In this document: in pieces, positions 22,701 to 33,594 of the stretch
How the letters are laid out: the number at the start of each line of letters is the position of its first letter
Numbering within the stretch: position 1 is the stretch's first letter
Origin: Linum tenue
Lineage: Eukaryota > Streptophyta > Magnoliopsida > Malpighiales > Linaceae
DNA length: 64,000 nucleotides
Direction of reading: 5' to 3'
Assembly (NCBI GenBank): GCA_946122785.1
Contig: CAMGYJ010000002.1
Location: 53,593,703-53,657,702, forward strand
Notes under the pieces: generated by a model
The model's database searches: none
Told to the model about the DNA's origin: nothing
What the model saw: only the letters and a program-made list of their open reading frames with translations
Made by a program: the position numbers and the translations under genes

Positions 22701-23262
22701 TAAGATGATTGAAGATAACCCAAGAAAGTGGCATGAAGTCTTGTCGGAAGCCTTATGGGCTTATCGGATGTCACCACGTAGTAGTACAAAGGTGACCCCT
22801 TTCTCTTTGACATATGGCCATGAGGCATTCCTGCCACTCGAAATAACAGTCAAGTCATTGAGGTACATGAGGCAACATGAGCTGACACCCTCAGAGTACT
22901 ATGAGTCTATGATGTTGGAATTATGTGATCTTGATGAACTCCAACTCAAAGCACTCGATAACATAAGGGTGCAAAAGGACAAAGTAGCTCGCTCTTACAA
23001 CAAGAGGGTTAAGCACAAGTCATTTGAAGAAGGAGAGCTAGTCTGGAAACTACACTTGCCAATTGGGGAAAAGGATCCCAAGTTTGGCAAGTGGTCTCCC
23101 AACTGGCGTGGACCCTTCATTGTCCATGCCACCCGGCCCAATGGGGCCTACTTGTTAAAAGATTTAGATGGTGTGTTTCATGATCGATTGATCAATGGTA
23201 AGTATCTCAAGCCCTACATCCCTTCTCTTTGGGATGTGGGGTGTCAAGGGGTTCAATGTTAG
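19756..23262 (+). CDS. Pol of the Tat-type element: RT, RNase H, second RNase H, integrase
   Basis: The frame is +1 relative to gag-protease; the first in-frame ATG at the overlap is 19756. The product is 1168 residues from there. Reverse transcriptase is at about residues 110-330 (VRKKNGKIRVCVDFRNLN; MPFGLKNAGATYQR; VYVDDMVVKSK with YVDD at 293-296). The first RNase H follows (YLSRLLNEAEQKYSPVEK). An archaeal-type RNase H is at about 575-700 (LYFDGSKTRSGAGAG, NNQAEYEAL, GDSQLVVYQ). The integrase zinc region is H-H-C-C (EVHEGICGAHQ, GCEACQRHG), and the core holds WAMDLIG, ITADQGTVF and NGQAEASNK. All catalytic acidic residues appear present. Confidence 0.93.
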   Translation: MMSRPLRDDVVGKAEVTALLEKLAIYQCEQRLACEEAVLMADCVPEDDLPEEGEVPGIAGEDQRPMTSRDVLEEINLGTEDDPRPTFISAMLPEAERYELINLLKEFKDCFAWDYHEMPGLDRKLVEHRLPISDGFKPFKQPPRRFAYEVLPEIKKEIERLLKGGFIRTARYVEWLSNVVPVRKKNGKIRVCVDFRNLNLATPKDEYPMPVADMLLDAVTRHKIFSFMDCYSGYNQIYLAEEDIHKTAFRCPGAIGCYEWLAMPFGLKNAGATYQRAMNAIFHDLIGELVEVYVDDMVVKSKVTSQHLSHLRMAFLRMRGHNLKLNPLKCAFGVSAGDFLGFLVSQRGIEVDKSKTKAIIEAMPPSNNKELQRFLGQVNYIRRFISNCAGRTQVFSPLLKLKQEDEFVWRQEHQQAFDDIKKYLATPPVLNSPIPHRPLKLYLSATNTSVACLLAQDNDSGHEQAVYYLSRLLNEAEQKYSPVEKLCLALYFSCMKLRYYLMPVQVQLICKTDIIKYMLSRPIIHGRIGKWTLALSEFNLQYVPQKAIKGQALADFLADHPCVDVPAELVEVAMVEEAPWTLYFDGSKTRSGAGAGVVLTSPSGHAMHFAFTLDLPCTNNQAEYEALVVGLEMLVDLKVKSVNIQGDSQLVVYQVLGEFRCINCILETYLDYVQILITHFDNVSIKYVPRQDNGKANYLAQLASGFKEFAHEGGEQIFVRTLNPLHARLKQRVDVFTIEEDASDWRTPLIAYLKNPTGDVDRAIKFKARNYVLLDEVLFKRRPDGLLLKCLGGKEALQAMGEVHEGICGAHQAGPSMRWVLHRYGYYWPSIGEDCAAFAKGCEACQRHGPVQRAPAIDLKSIIKPRPFIGWAMDLIGKIYPPSSDRHTFVILATDYFTKWVEAKPMTVVNQGEIIKFIKENIIHRFGLPATITADQGTVFTGGEVMAFAEEHGIKIIHSTPYYAQANGQAEASNKVVKGILSKMIEDNPRKWHEVLSEALWAYRMSPRSSTKVTPFSLTYGHEAFLPLEITVKSLRYMRQHELTPSEYYESMMLELCDLDELQLKALDNIRVQKDKVARSYNKRVKHKSFEEGELVWKLHLPIGEKDPKFGKWSPNWRGPFIVHATRPNGAYLLKDLDGVFHDRLINGKYLKPYIPSLWDVGCQGVQC

Positions 23263-23680
23263 TAGGCCACCTTGGTGGCCGACATGCCAAGCCTCCCACA
23301 CCCTAAGGCATGGCATGACACCCCATGAGGAAGTATGGCTTAAATAGCTAGCCATGACATGGAGGGTATATTGAGATAAAAGTATAACGTTGATATGGGG
23401 GCAATGAAGCCAAGTAGATTGGTATCACACTTCATCAATAATAAAAATAAAATTTGCTACTAAGGCAATGAGGAGTTAACTTGTCTTGGGGGGCAAGTAG
23501 ATCGCAGTCCTACTGATGGTTTAATGAGAAAAGTATGGCTTCTTATCTTTTAATCGACTTTGATAAAGCCAAAGCTCAACCGCAGGAGTGTTTGAGAGGT
23601 GAGTTTGATACGTACGAGGTGTGAAGCTAAGTGGTTTAGTTGATGTTAACTACTTAGTCCATAATCCTTATGCACTAAGT

Positions 23681-23690
23681 AGTTGGGGGG
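23681..23690 (+). other. Polypurine tract of the Tat-type element
   Basis: AGTTGGGGGG four bases before the 3' LTR start, where plus-strand priming is expected. Confidence 0.6.
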
Positions 23691-23694
23691 CATT

Positions 23695-25482
23695 TGTTTA
23701 CCACTAAAAAAATAACTTAATACCACATTGATTATTTTCAAGGAGTGGTAGTGATTTATAAGGCCAGCTCAACATTAATGATTAAAAGAGATAGCTGGGC
23801 CTTGTTGGGTTGGGTTTTTGGGCCTAAGTGGCCAAACCCCTTCTCCTCTATACGATGGCCGACCATCTCCGTGACCCAATAGCCGGACGATGCCTCCACC
23901 CCTTGGTACAAAATTTGGCTAAGTGTTGAGACCCACAGCACAAGGGGGGTCATGCATGACACCGTCCAAGGGGGTCAGGCACAAAGGGGGTCTCGTCCAA
24001 GGGGGTCATCGCGAGTACCCTTTCGCCGTGTGGTGCAAAGAAGGCCAAAATTTGGCTAAGTGTTGAGACCCACGGCACAAGGGGGGTCATGCATGACACC
24101 GTCCAAAGGGGGTCATGCATGATCTCGTCCAAAGGGGGTCATGCATGACACCGTGCAAGGAAGGCGAAAATTGGCTAAGTGTTGAGACCCACAGCACAAG
24201 GGGGGTCATGCATGACACCGTCCAAGGGGGTCAGGCACAAAGGGGGTCATGCATGATCTCGTCCAAGGGGGGTCTCGTCTAAGGGTGTCAAACATGATGC
24301 CGAGGTGAAAATTGGCTAAGTATGGAGATCCAACCACAAGGGTGTCAAGCATGACACCGTCCGATGGGTGCCAAACGACCGGGTACCAAGCCGGGTACCA
24401 AATAGGAGACCATCCTGAGACAAAATCGGCTGAGTATGGGGCAAGAGGGTACCATGCCGACAAGGAGGGCTTGGTACCAAAACATTGAATTTGGCTAAGT
24501 ATAGAGCCAAAGGGGTATCAAGTCGAAAAGGCATGCTTGATACTAAAATACATGAAAATTGGTTAAGTATGGAATCACATGGCCATAGCAAGAGGGTACC
24601 AAGCCGGCAAGGTATGGCTTGGTACCAAGACATGAAATGCATGAATTTGGCTAAGTAGGAAGCCAACGGGGTCGGCAAGACAGGCTTGACAGCCAAGCAA
24701 AGCGACAGGGTATCATACCCCTTGGTATCATGACCCCAAGGGGGTAAGACTGACTTGGTGGCCAGGCAACAGGGGTACCAAGCCGGCAGGGTGTAATTTA
24801 CCAACTTGATGAGGCTACAAAAACTAAGTATGGATACCAAGCCACCAGGGCTGGCTTGGTAGCAAGGGGTGTCAAGTTGATTACATAGGCTTGGTGGCAT
24901 GCCAGAAGGTATCAAGCCGATGAGACGGCTTGGTGACAATCAACAAGTTAATGAGAAGGACTCGGTGTCATGAGGTGGGAGCGGAAGACCTCATCATGGT
25001 TCATGGAGGATAAGGCAATGACAAGGCGACAAGGCTCAACACCAACCCGACCCGGCATCGAAGCCATCAAGTACCCACCAAGGAGACGGTTACCAACTAG
25101 TCACCAAGGCGGCGACAAGGACCCCGAGGCGGTTTGGAGCAAAAGGCCAGCTAGCAGTTACTACGACGGTTACCAAGGCAGTTACACCCAGTGGCTATAA
25201 ATAGGAGAAACAAAGACGGGAAAAGGGTTCCACAACCAATCATTTGACACACTATGTCAAAATTTATCTTTTCTCTGCAACTTGCCTTTTAGTTTTTCGG
25301 AGCTCTCACTGAACCTCCATAGGAGTAGAGTAACGTAGCTTGTTCCCAAAAAACCATCAAAACATCAAACACCCTCGTTCGAACATTGTTCGGAGAGGAG
25401 TGGACCGTGTAATTATCGTTGTTCAAGAAGTCAAAGGTGCATTCATTGTGTTCAAACACAAGTTTTTCCTCGCCGGAAAACA
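23695..25482 (+). repeat. 3' LTR of the Tat-type element
   Basis: A 1788-bp partner of 13983-15797, one tandem unit shorter. It is followed by the AATAC duplication and the last 15 bp of the hAT-like remnant. Confidence 0.95.
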
Positions 25483-25502
25483 AATACACAGCTCCGTCCC
25501 TG

Positions 25503-26496
25503 ATTTTAACTGAAAATGAAAAGAAGCCCAGTTACGACTAGAGCCCGCAGCAGAGCGCGGCCCTTTCGATCTTGTATTCATTAAAAACACACTTTATAGT
25601 AACACATATGCAAACCTTTTAACAAATTAAATTATTGGGAAGTAGATGGGTTCCTTCGGGGTTTTGTGTTTGTCCCTTGGTGTTGTTATTAGAGCCTTAA
25701 TTTCTTAATGAATTTGCCTACGCCTGAAATCACATACTAATTTAACAAATAACAAGTAAACAATTGTGTTTGTGTTGTGCTTTGTAAATTAATTTACAAG
25801 AGAGAGGTTACCGAATAGGATATCTTAGAATCGTTTTAAGCTTCAATAGAAAAGCTTTGGGAGAACAATAGGGTAGCTCATTTGGTAGTTAGGAAAGCCC
25901 TTTCTTTGTATCCGACTATGAGTCGCTTCTTTAATTTCCAGTCCTGGCTGGTTTCCCGGGTGTAACTGTCTAATTTTTTTTTTATCAATACATGACATTT
26001 TTTGGGGGGAAAAAATTCAATAGAAAAGCTTTCAGCATGTTGTTGCGTCTCATTTTGGACTTTCAATGCAACAACAATTGAGTGGCAGCAGCATATTGTC
26101 CTCGATGATTAATTAAATGGATATTATTTATTACATGAGAAGATAAAGTTGGAGGTGGTTAGCACATGCCACAGACCTTTGGAGACATTTGACAATTGTA
26201 TTACTCTATTGAAATTAATAGAGAGAAATAAACTATAAATATTTATTATCAAAAGACATAAACTATAATTAATTAAATTGAATTACAATTAGTAAATTAA
26301 TTAATATGTAGGACAGAACAGTAGTGACAACAGCAGAGAGCAATCATGAAGATATAGTCTGCTATATCCTATGAGAATGCCACTTGATCGTTTTAATGAT
26401 TTAACCCACCTGTAAAATTCTTTCACCTCCATCTCGTTATTATTCTATAATATTATTATATATGTATTAGCACAGTCAACGAGCTGTTGGTAGAAT
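25503..26496. other. AT-rich spacer, no gene seen
   Basis: AT-rich, with short minus-strand frames of no recognisable content. Confidence 0.5.
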
Positions 26497-27257
26497 TAGG
26501 GATGGAAGTTTTTACTAGTATTTGAGATGTACCGAATACCGTATTGAATTTATTACTATTTAGTATTATCAAATACCGGCTTATTTTTTGGGATTGGGAT
26601 TCATTTTGGAGTGTTATTCGGTATTCGGGATTACGGAATTGAGATCAGTATATACCGAAATATCGAAAAATACCGAAAATAAAAAATTTAATGAAATATA
26701 GCATGCAACCTTTGGTCATTCCTCACTCTTCCACAATTTAGAAGTCTATATCCAACTCAATTTTGACTTTCTAGTTTAAGTCACTCTCGTCTATCGCCTA
26801 ATCTTCTGTTATTTTCATAACACCAAAAGACAACACACTAGTATTAGTCGTCTCTCAGCCTCCAATTCGTCAAATTAAAGATTATCAATGATAAGAATTT
26901 GAGATGTCACATCTCCTACATTCTCCATATTCATATCCTAGCTCCTGGCAAACTCAAGACTATTTGCTTAGTCTCTTTGCACTAAATTAAACAATCAAAT
27001 CTAATTTATATATTTAATTATTAATTGTGAAGGTAATTAATTTCGTATTCGATAATACCGATTGACGATTGGGATACTGAAGTACCAATTGGGATACCGA
27101 AGTACCGATTGGGATATCAAAATATTTAGGGATTGGGATACCAAAATTATTTAGGAATTGAAATTGGGTGTAATTTAGTATTCGGGATTTCGATATTTGG
27201 TATTGGCATATCAATACCGTATCGATTTCCGGTATAATATTTCGTTCTCATCCGCTA
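26497..27257. mobile_element. Possible hAT-like element with GATACCG/CGGTATT repeats
   Basis: A left end TAGGGATGGAAG roughly mirrors a right end CTCATCCGCTA. The interior is full of ATACCGAA, TTCGGTAT and GGGATTGGGATACC words, the same style as the hAT-like MITEs elsewhere in the window. No 8-bp duplication is visible, so the boundaries are uncertain. Confidence 0.4.
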
Positions 27258-27520
27258 TATATATTGTGTTTGACTTTGTGATTCGATTCAATCAATAGTG
27301 TTTTGATTATTATTCGTCCCGGCCCTTTGCTTTCAGCTTCATGTGCTTCTACTTTGGCAAGTGCAAATTCGATGTTGCAAGTTGATTTGGAAATTGTAGG
27401 GCTGTAAATTAAAGGAGTGTAAGAAGAAAATGAAATTGTTTAATGAAAAATTAAGGGGTGCAAATAGACCGAAAAAATGAGTAAATTTATTTTCGTGATG
27501 GCGGCAATGTTGCTGAGTGC

Positions 27521-27801
27521 TAGGGGTGGCCGTTTGGTTACCGATTACCGGTTAACCGGCCGGTTAAACCGATAACTCGCTGGTTATCCACTAATTGGTA
27601 ACCGAAGTAATCGAACTTCGGTCGGTTATCGGAGGCTGGACAAAATGGTTTTTGGTCTTAAAAGTGGTTTGGTTAACCGATAATCGAGAAACCAAAGCCT
27701 ATTTCGGTCGATTTTCGGTAGAGAAGGTGGTTATTTCGGTTAACCGATAACCGGCCAATCGGTTACCGGTTATAACCGAAATAACCGAACTGCCACCCCT
27801 A
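27521..27801. mobile_element. hAT-like MITE with GGTTAACCG subterminal repeats
   Basis: TAGGGGTGGCCGTTTGG at the left; a near mirror ending TGCCACCCCTA at the right. It is flanked by a perfect 8-bp duplication, CTGAGTGC (27513-27520 and 27802-27809). It is 281 bp and non-coding, rich in CGGTTAACCG and GATAACCGG. Confidence 0.9.
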
Positions 27802-27809
27802 CTGAGTGC

Positions 27810-28269
27810 AGCTCCGACTGCAGTGCCAATAAGTTGGGCATCACTGTTCGCGGCCAATCGGATGACATATCGACCTCCCCAACGAAAGGAAGATGGATTT
27901 CCGCTTCCCCGTGAGGTCAAGAAGAGGGGAGAGAGCTATGGATGGACTGTCTCATCTCACAATTCGCCGGTCCTCTTCCTAAGTCTGTAGCTCTTCAGCA
28001 ATGAGCTACAAGTCTATGGGGAAGAGAAGGCGTAGTGCAAGTCTCAAAGTTCGGCCCGAGATTGCTGGTTTTCTATTTCCCATCGGCGGCCACAAGCAAG
28101 TGGATCTTCAAATCAGGTCCCTAGCATTGTTAAGGTAACCCAATTTATTTTCGAAAATGGTCACCGGGGATACAACCAATTACTCCACTAGTTGTAACTC
28201 TACATGTTTGGGTTAGAATCTAGGGTATTCCGCTTAACTACCATTCGTTGAACGAAACGAATGGATAGC
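27810..28269. other. Unassigned sequence left of the LINE
   Basis: Moderate GC. It may include the 5' region of the LINE that is clear from about 28270, but no domain can be supported here. Confidence 0.3.
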
Positions 28270-28973
28270 TAGTACATTGTCCTCTCTGGATGGACCAGAC
28301 CACTAGGATTGGGGTGCAGCTAGGGTTTACTAAAATTTGTGTTGATGTTGCTACAGATTGTGGCTTCCCTGCTCGTGTTCGTCTTTACCCAGCTGATGAT
28401 CCCTAATTTGAGGTTGAAGTAGAATATAATAAGCCATTGGTCTGTAACATATGTGAGATTTATGGTCATGACTACGATTGGCTAGCTAAAAGTGGGACGA
28501 AGTGGGTTCTTAAATAAAGTCTGATGTTGTTGTAGTGGTAGTAGATTGAATGACAATATTGGGGCAAAACATGATGTTGTCGCTAATGGCAAACAAGTAA
28601 TAGAGACTAGTTCCCCAAAAGTGACAGAAGTTGGTACTTCTGATTTGAACGATTTGGGGTTTCTCAACTCTTTTATGGCTACTAAAGTACACAGGCCTTC
28701 ATCAGCTTCTCCAATAACTAGGAGCCCTGCAATGAGTTTTGTTGAGGCGGTTAGAGAATCATCAGTTAATTCTGGGAGTCCTTTAGCCCCTTTGCAAGTG
28801 TCTGAGAAGTCTAATTTACTTTAACCATCTGGGAAGTTAGACTCTCAGGCTTCTCGTGCTAGCAAAGTCACTACTAACTCGTGGATCACAGTTGGAGATT
28901 ATACTGCAAAGAGGAACCCACCTACACCTTATGTTCCCCCTGCTAAGAAAGAGTGGAGAGGAGGGAAGAAAAG
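28270..28973 (+). pseudogene. LINE (L1-type) ORF1 remnant
   Basis: A plus-strand frame reads RIGVQLGFTKICVDVATDCG, then VEVEYNKPLVCNICEIYGHD. This is the DUF4283-linked zinc-knuckle region of plant L1-type ORF1 proteins (the usual form is a C-x2-C near KxxxGH). In-frame stops (for example just before FEVEVEYN) and loss of later knuckle residues show decay. A low-complexity segment with SSPKVTEVGTSDL and NSWITVGDYTAKRN follows. Confidence 0.65.
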
Positions 28974-29557
28974 ATGAAGATCCTCTCTTGGAATACCAGG
29001 GGATTTAAAGACTGACAAAAACAAAGTTGTACAACTTATATTGAATAAGTATACATATAGTAGGTTTTTGGAGTCAAGAATAAGAGCCAGTGAGTCAGAT
29101 AATATCATAAGTAAACGGTTTTCTGGGTTGGAGAAGGAAGTAGCAAATCAGGTCTGGATAAATTATGGATTATGTGGAAACAAGATGTCAACTTGAAAAT
29201 TCTACACATCTATGATCAGTTTGTGCATGCCTTGGTGGGCTCAGGTAATCCTTTTCATTACTTTCGTCTATGCCTTGAATGAAGAGAGTGGTAGAAGGAA
29301 ATTATACAGTGATCATGAAAAGTTAAAAATTGTAAATTATCCTTGGACCATCTTAGGAGATTTTAATGCAAGTAATGGTCCTGAAGATGCTTCTAATAAC
29401 CCTGACCCAAACAATAGCATGAAGACTTTAACGAGTGGCATAATCATTTAGAAATTGTTGAGCATAAAACCTCAAGGCCTTGGTTTACCTTGATTAATAG
29501 ACAAACCAAAATCCCGATTGCTAGAAGACTATACAAAGTATTTGTCAACTTAAAATG
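28974..29557 (+). pseudogene. LINE ORF2 endonuclease, 5' part, split by the Athila-type element
   Basis: It starts MKILSWNTRGFK, the standard start of plant L1 ORF2 endonuclease, followed quickly by a stop. It then continues with YPWTILGDFNASNGPED (apurinic endonuclease motif GDFN) and, in another frame, PRPWFTLINRQTKIPIARRL. The sequence breaks at 29557 and resumes at 37742. Confidence 0.75.
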
Positions 29558-30183
29558 TGATAACACCCAAATTGGTGCTATTTACCCTTCATATTTAGGT
29601 TTGTTTCGTGCTAATTCATGTGCATAATCAGAAGAATATCATTGATTGCATCCCAATTTTGTTCCTTTTTTATTATGTCATGATTTTAGGGTGCTTTAGA
29701 CGATACATGTGAATTAGGTACGAAAAAGGGCACAAGTGTAGTGAAATGGGCAGAAAGCTGATGATCACAGCCTGGACGGGAAAGATCTCGGCCGAGATAG
29801 CAGACTCTGAAGCAGGAGAGAAGATCACGACCTGAGGACCCTAGTTTGCGGTCACGAAAATAGAGCCCTTGGGTGTGAACTTTGTGAGAAGCCACCTAAG
29901 AGAAGATAGAAAGTTTCAACGGTCGAATAACGGTCACCGTCTTCCCTGACCGTGAGGAAGTTTAGCGGCCGTGGCTCACGGATCTCGACCGTGAAGTCAG
30001 CCCGCGAACTCGCTTAAGATGAAGACCAAAACAGCGAAGCCTAAAGATCGCGGGCTCAAAGGGAAAGATCACGACATCAAACTCCCCCTGCTCGACCGTG
30101 AACTTGTCCGCCCTCCTGAAATCAATAAATAGATGACCTTTTCCCCCATTTTGAGAGAGTTGATTTGGAGATAGAAATTTATG

Positions 30184-30252
<69 letters not shown>

Positions 30253-31071
30253 CTGAAGGAAGGAGAAGAGGAGAAGGAGTAGTATCTTAAGGTACTAGGG
30301 GTTTTAACCCCCAAACCCTAGTTTTAGGGCTATTATGTGAATATGTTAGGGTTTTGAATGAATGTGTTTGTCTAGTTGATTTTGATGCTTCATCTAGCTT
30401 TAATTATGCTTGGGTAAGTCGCCCTAATCTTCTCTACTAGCCTACTTGAGCTTCTACGCTAGGTATGGAGTTTTAGGGTTAGACGGGTATGTTCAATCTG
30501 GCAGATTAGGATTAGATGAATGAATAGGGTCTTGTGGTGACGAGGCGACCGAATCCTTGCCACAAGAACACCTCCTAGATGGAACTCGGGATGAAACCTC
30601 GGTGTGGACGGTGGGTAGTACGCATTGAAAGAAGCTAAGTTCTTAAAGCCCTAGATACGTGAGCCTATACCAAGGTGACAATTGGGTAGGTAGGGCATAC
30701 TCGGAGGTGTGTGGATAATCATGAAGGCCCACGGAAAAGAGCTCACTCACCACATTTGCTTAACCCAACATGTTTAGACATTTGCATGATAGACCTAGGC
30801 TATGGTGAGGGTTAGTTCCCCAATGTACCTGCTTTTATCCTTGTTTATTCTCTCTACTAGTTATTTCACTTGAATCCTCCAACATCACCCCTTAAACCAA
30901 TCAGCTAGATATCAATAATGTGGGAGTAGGCTAGGGTACCGGGACCCAAGTGAATACTACCTTGATTGCCACTATATGACAATGACATTATATGTTAAAC
31001 TTGGACTTGAATGGGGTAGTTATTGATACATGCAAACTACTGAGAATGACCTACACGAAATGAATCAATAA
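29558..31071 (+). repeat. 5' LTR of the Athila-type element
   Basis: It starts TGATAACACCCAAATTGG and ends near AATGAATCAATAA. It contains repeated CACGGTC/GACCGTGA words (29760-30110), a TA/GA microsatellite (30187-30250) and AAACCCTAG-rich sequence. Confidence 0.75.
30187..30250. repeat. Compound microsatellite (TA)18 (GA)14
   Basis: Uninterrupted TA repeats 30187-30222 followed by GA repeats 30223-30250, inside the 5' LTR of the Athila-type element. Confidence 0.9.
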
Positions 31072-31211
31072 AGCTTTTTGGCGTCGTTGTTGGGGAACCT
31101 CGGTAACTAGTAGAAAACCATCGAGTTGTTAGTAGTTTTACCATTTTTGTGTTTTGTTATCCAACTTTGTACGTCACGGGTTGTTGAATTTGTGTCTTGT
31201 AGCACTCTTGT

Positions 31212-32845
31212 ATGCGACGAAGGGACTCTATGGAGATATTACCTCTTGATACAGAAATCGAGAGAACCCTTCGAAATCTAAGAATATTTTCAAGACATCA
31301 ACCTCCTCTAATGGAGGACCAACAACATCAACCTCAAGTTCTACCAAGGTCTAGAACAATAGGATCTTATTCAAGGCCAAGTGTGGATAGTTTTCAATCT
31401 TCTATTCTTCACCCACTAGTGTCGAACAAAAACTATGGGATAAAACCATGCACAATTTTGATGCTTCAAACTGTAGTTCAATTCAATGGGATGATGAGTG
31501 AAGATGCTCACGCACACATCAAGTCGTTCTACGAGTTTACTGATGGAATTAAGATAAACATGGTTCCTCAAGAGGCAATCTGTCTGAGGTTATTCCTGTT
31601 TACTTTAAATGGAGAGGCAAAGCAATGTTGAATAACCATCCCCATCACTCCATAACCTTGTGGGCGGATCTATGCGACATGTTCTTCACAATGTATATTC
31701 CACCCTCTAAGACGACCTCAATGAGAAGCGAGATTATTATGTTCCGCGAAGAGGAAGACGAGCCATTGTTTGAAGCATGGGAAAGGTTTACATCACTTCT
31801 ACTCAAATGTACACACCACGACATCGTTGATTCGTTGCAAGTGGAAAGCTTTTATAACAGTTTGACAAGGGAGTCACGAAACCTCATCGATGCGGCTAGT
31901 GGAGGTGCCATCAAGAACAAGGAAGTTGGTGGACTTCAAAGACTCATTGAAGAGATGGGCCTAAATAACCATGATTGGGGTGACGGAAGGAGAGCTAAGA
32001 ATTTGAAGAAGGGAATTTTATTAAAGATTGACGAACCATCTTCGTGAGCTGCTCATATACAAGAACTCTCCAACAAAATTGATCAAGTTGTGTCATCTAT
32101 GAAAGGCAATAGAAAGAAACTCATGAAATGTGATTGGTGTGGTGAGTCGAGTCACACTATGGAGGAGTGTAAGTCTATGATTGAGGCCTCAATACAGTTT
32201 GAGCTAGCTAACTTTGTTGGAGGGAAATCACGAGGGAACTACCCATATAGCTCTACATATAATCCGGGTTGGAGGAACCATTTCAACTTTCTTTGGTCTT
32301 CTCCGACGGATAGAAAGCCTCCGGGGTTTCAATCTCAAGCTCCTATGCAAAATGCTTATTCAATGCCAAGTCAACCTCCATACCAAGGAGCTTATCAAGT
32401 TCAAGGTCGACCCTCCAATGGTCCAGTCTCTAAACTTCAAGACTTGGTAGGTCAATTTGTTACAAACACCAACAAGAAGTTTGGTGCTATTGACAAAGTC
32501 ATGGAGAGTACTACGACCAATTTCTCAAATTTGGAAGCGGGTGAAAGGAATCAACAAGTTTTTCTTCAAAATCTTAGAACCCAACTAAGCTCATGGGCAC
32601 AAACTCTATCGTCAAGACCACGAGGAACCTTACTGGGAAATACCAAACCTAATCTTAAAGATGAGTGTCACGTGGCAACTCTAAGGAGTGACCAGCCTCT
32701 AATGGAGGTTCCTATCCCAACCTCGAGGATATCGATAAGACAGGTTCAAAGAGAAGTCGTGCAAGTAGAAGAGATAGTTCGGGAAGACGTGCAGCCTCCT
32801 ATCGAAATCAAGATTGAAGATGAAGAGAAGGCTAAGAGGACTTAA
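31212..32845 (+). pseudogene. Athila-type Gag, frameshifted
   Basis: Three consecutive frames cover one Gag: 31212-31631 (NYGIKPCTILMLQTVVQFNG; EDAHAHIKSFYEF), 31625-32047 (LWADLCDMFFTMYIPPSKT; EEDEPLFEAWERF) and 32090-32845. The last holds the zinc knuckle CDWCGESSHTMEEC (C-x2-C-x4-H-x4-C) and a Q/N/P-rich linker. This matches the retrotransposon Gag domain plus knuckle of Athila-type elements. Frame changes and a stop at 32045-32047 show it is not translated as one protein. Confidence 0.8.
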
Positions 32846-33129
32846 GTACCTAATTCAACACCAAAAGCTCATTATCCTAGACGCTTATTTGAAAGTGATC
32901 TACATCATGAATGTGCTCCATGGAAGGATACCTTTAAGCAATTGAAGGTAACCGATCCTTTCTTAGACATGGTTATGAAAATCCTCAAATATACTAAATT
33001 CTTGAGAGAGATATTTTCGGGAAAGAGGAAGATGGAGGAAGTTTTTATGGTTCTATTAGTGAAGTTGCTTCAACATCCATCGGGTGTGCAGGCTTCTCTC
33101 CAAATCTAAAAGATCCGAGAATCTTCACT

Positions 33130-33594
33130 ATTCCATGTACCTTTGGATTCAAAACTTTTGTGAATCCGCTAGCAGATTTGGGGTCTTGTATCAATATTAT
33201 TCCTACAAGTATATACAATGAGTTAGACTTTGGACCACTCATGCCTACTAAAATGCATATTGAGTTGGCCAATAGATCCGTTGTCGAGCCAAGGGGAGTC
33301 ATAGAGAATATCTTAGTGAAATGTGGTCATTTTTTTTATCCTGTGGACTTCATGGTTCTCGACAGGGAAGGATGTGATGCATCGATAATCCTAGGCCGAC
33401 CATTCTTAGCTACGACAAGGACCATTATCGATGTGAGTGGAAGCAAGATCACCTTATGGTTTGGAGAGGAGGAGATAAGCTACAAGATGACTCTAATCCC
33501 CAATTGTCACAAGTACTACAAATGGGAAGATTTGAAGATGGATTGTGAGCCAGTCACACCTCCTTCCTCACCACCTTCAAGCCCCAAGATATAA
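33130..33594 (+). pseudogene. Athila-type aspartic protease
   Basis: The frame contains LADLGSCINIIPTSIYNEL, the family's DLGAS-xN active-site region with Asp kept, then IELANRSVVEPRGVIENILV, FMVLDREGCDASIILGRPFL and TTRTIIDVSGSKITL. It follows Gag after a degraded linker. After it, where reverse transcriptase should begin, the sequence instead leads within about 500 bp to CGCTAGTTGGGAGGCAACCC, a word usually found after pol. Confidence 0.8.

Larger units (their letters stand above)
13983..25482 (+). mobile_element. Ty3/gypsy Tat-type LTR retrotransposon, near-intact and young
   Basis: An 11.5-kb element bounded by near-identical LTRs and a perfect 5-bp duplication, AATAC (13978-13982 and 25483-25487). 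LTR ends are TG..CA. The internal order is gag, protease, then reverse transcriptase, RNase H, a second (archaeal-type) RNase H and integrase. The second RNase H places it in the Tat clade. Both coding frames are open apart from the gag-protease to pol frame change, so the element may still be mobile or capable of mobilising relatives. Confidence 0.95.
13446..25502. mobile_element. hAT-like remnant, split by the young gypsy element
   Basis: CAGGGACGGAGC at 13446 is matched by GCTCCGTCCCTG ending at 25502, with the gypsy element between them close to the right end. The flanking bases (GTTTGAAT and ATTTTAAC) do not form a clear duplication, so the assignment rests on the terminal repeats only. 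The pre-insertion element was about 550 bp. It holds a run of 21 G at 13941-13961. Confidence 0.55.
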
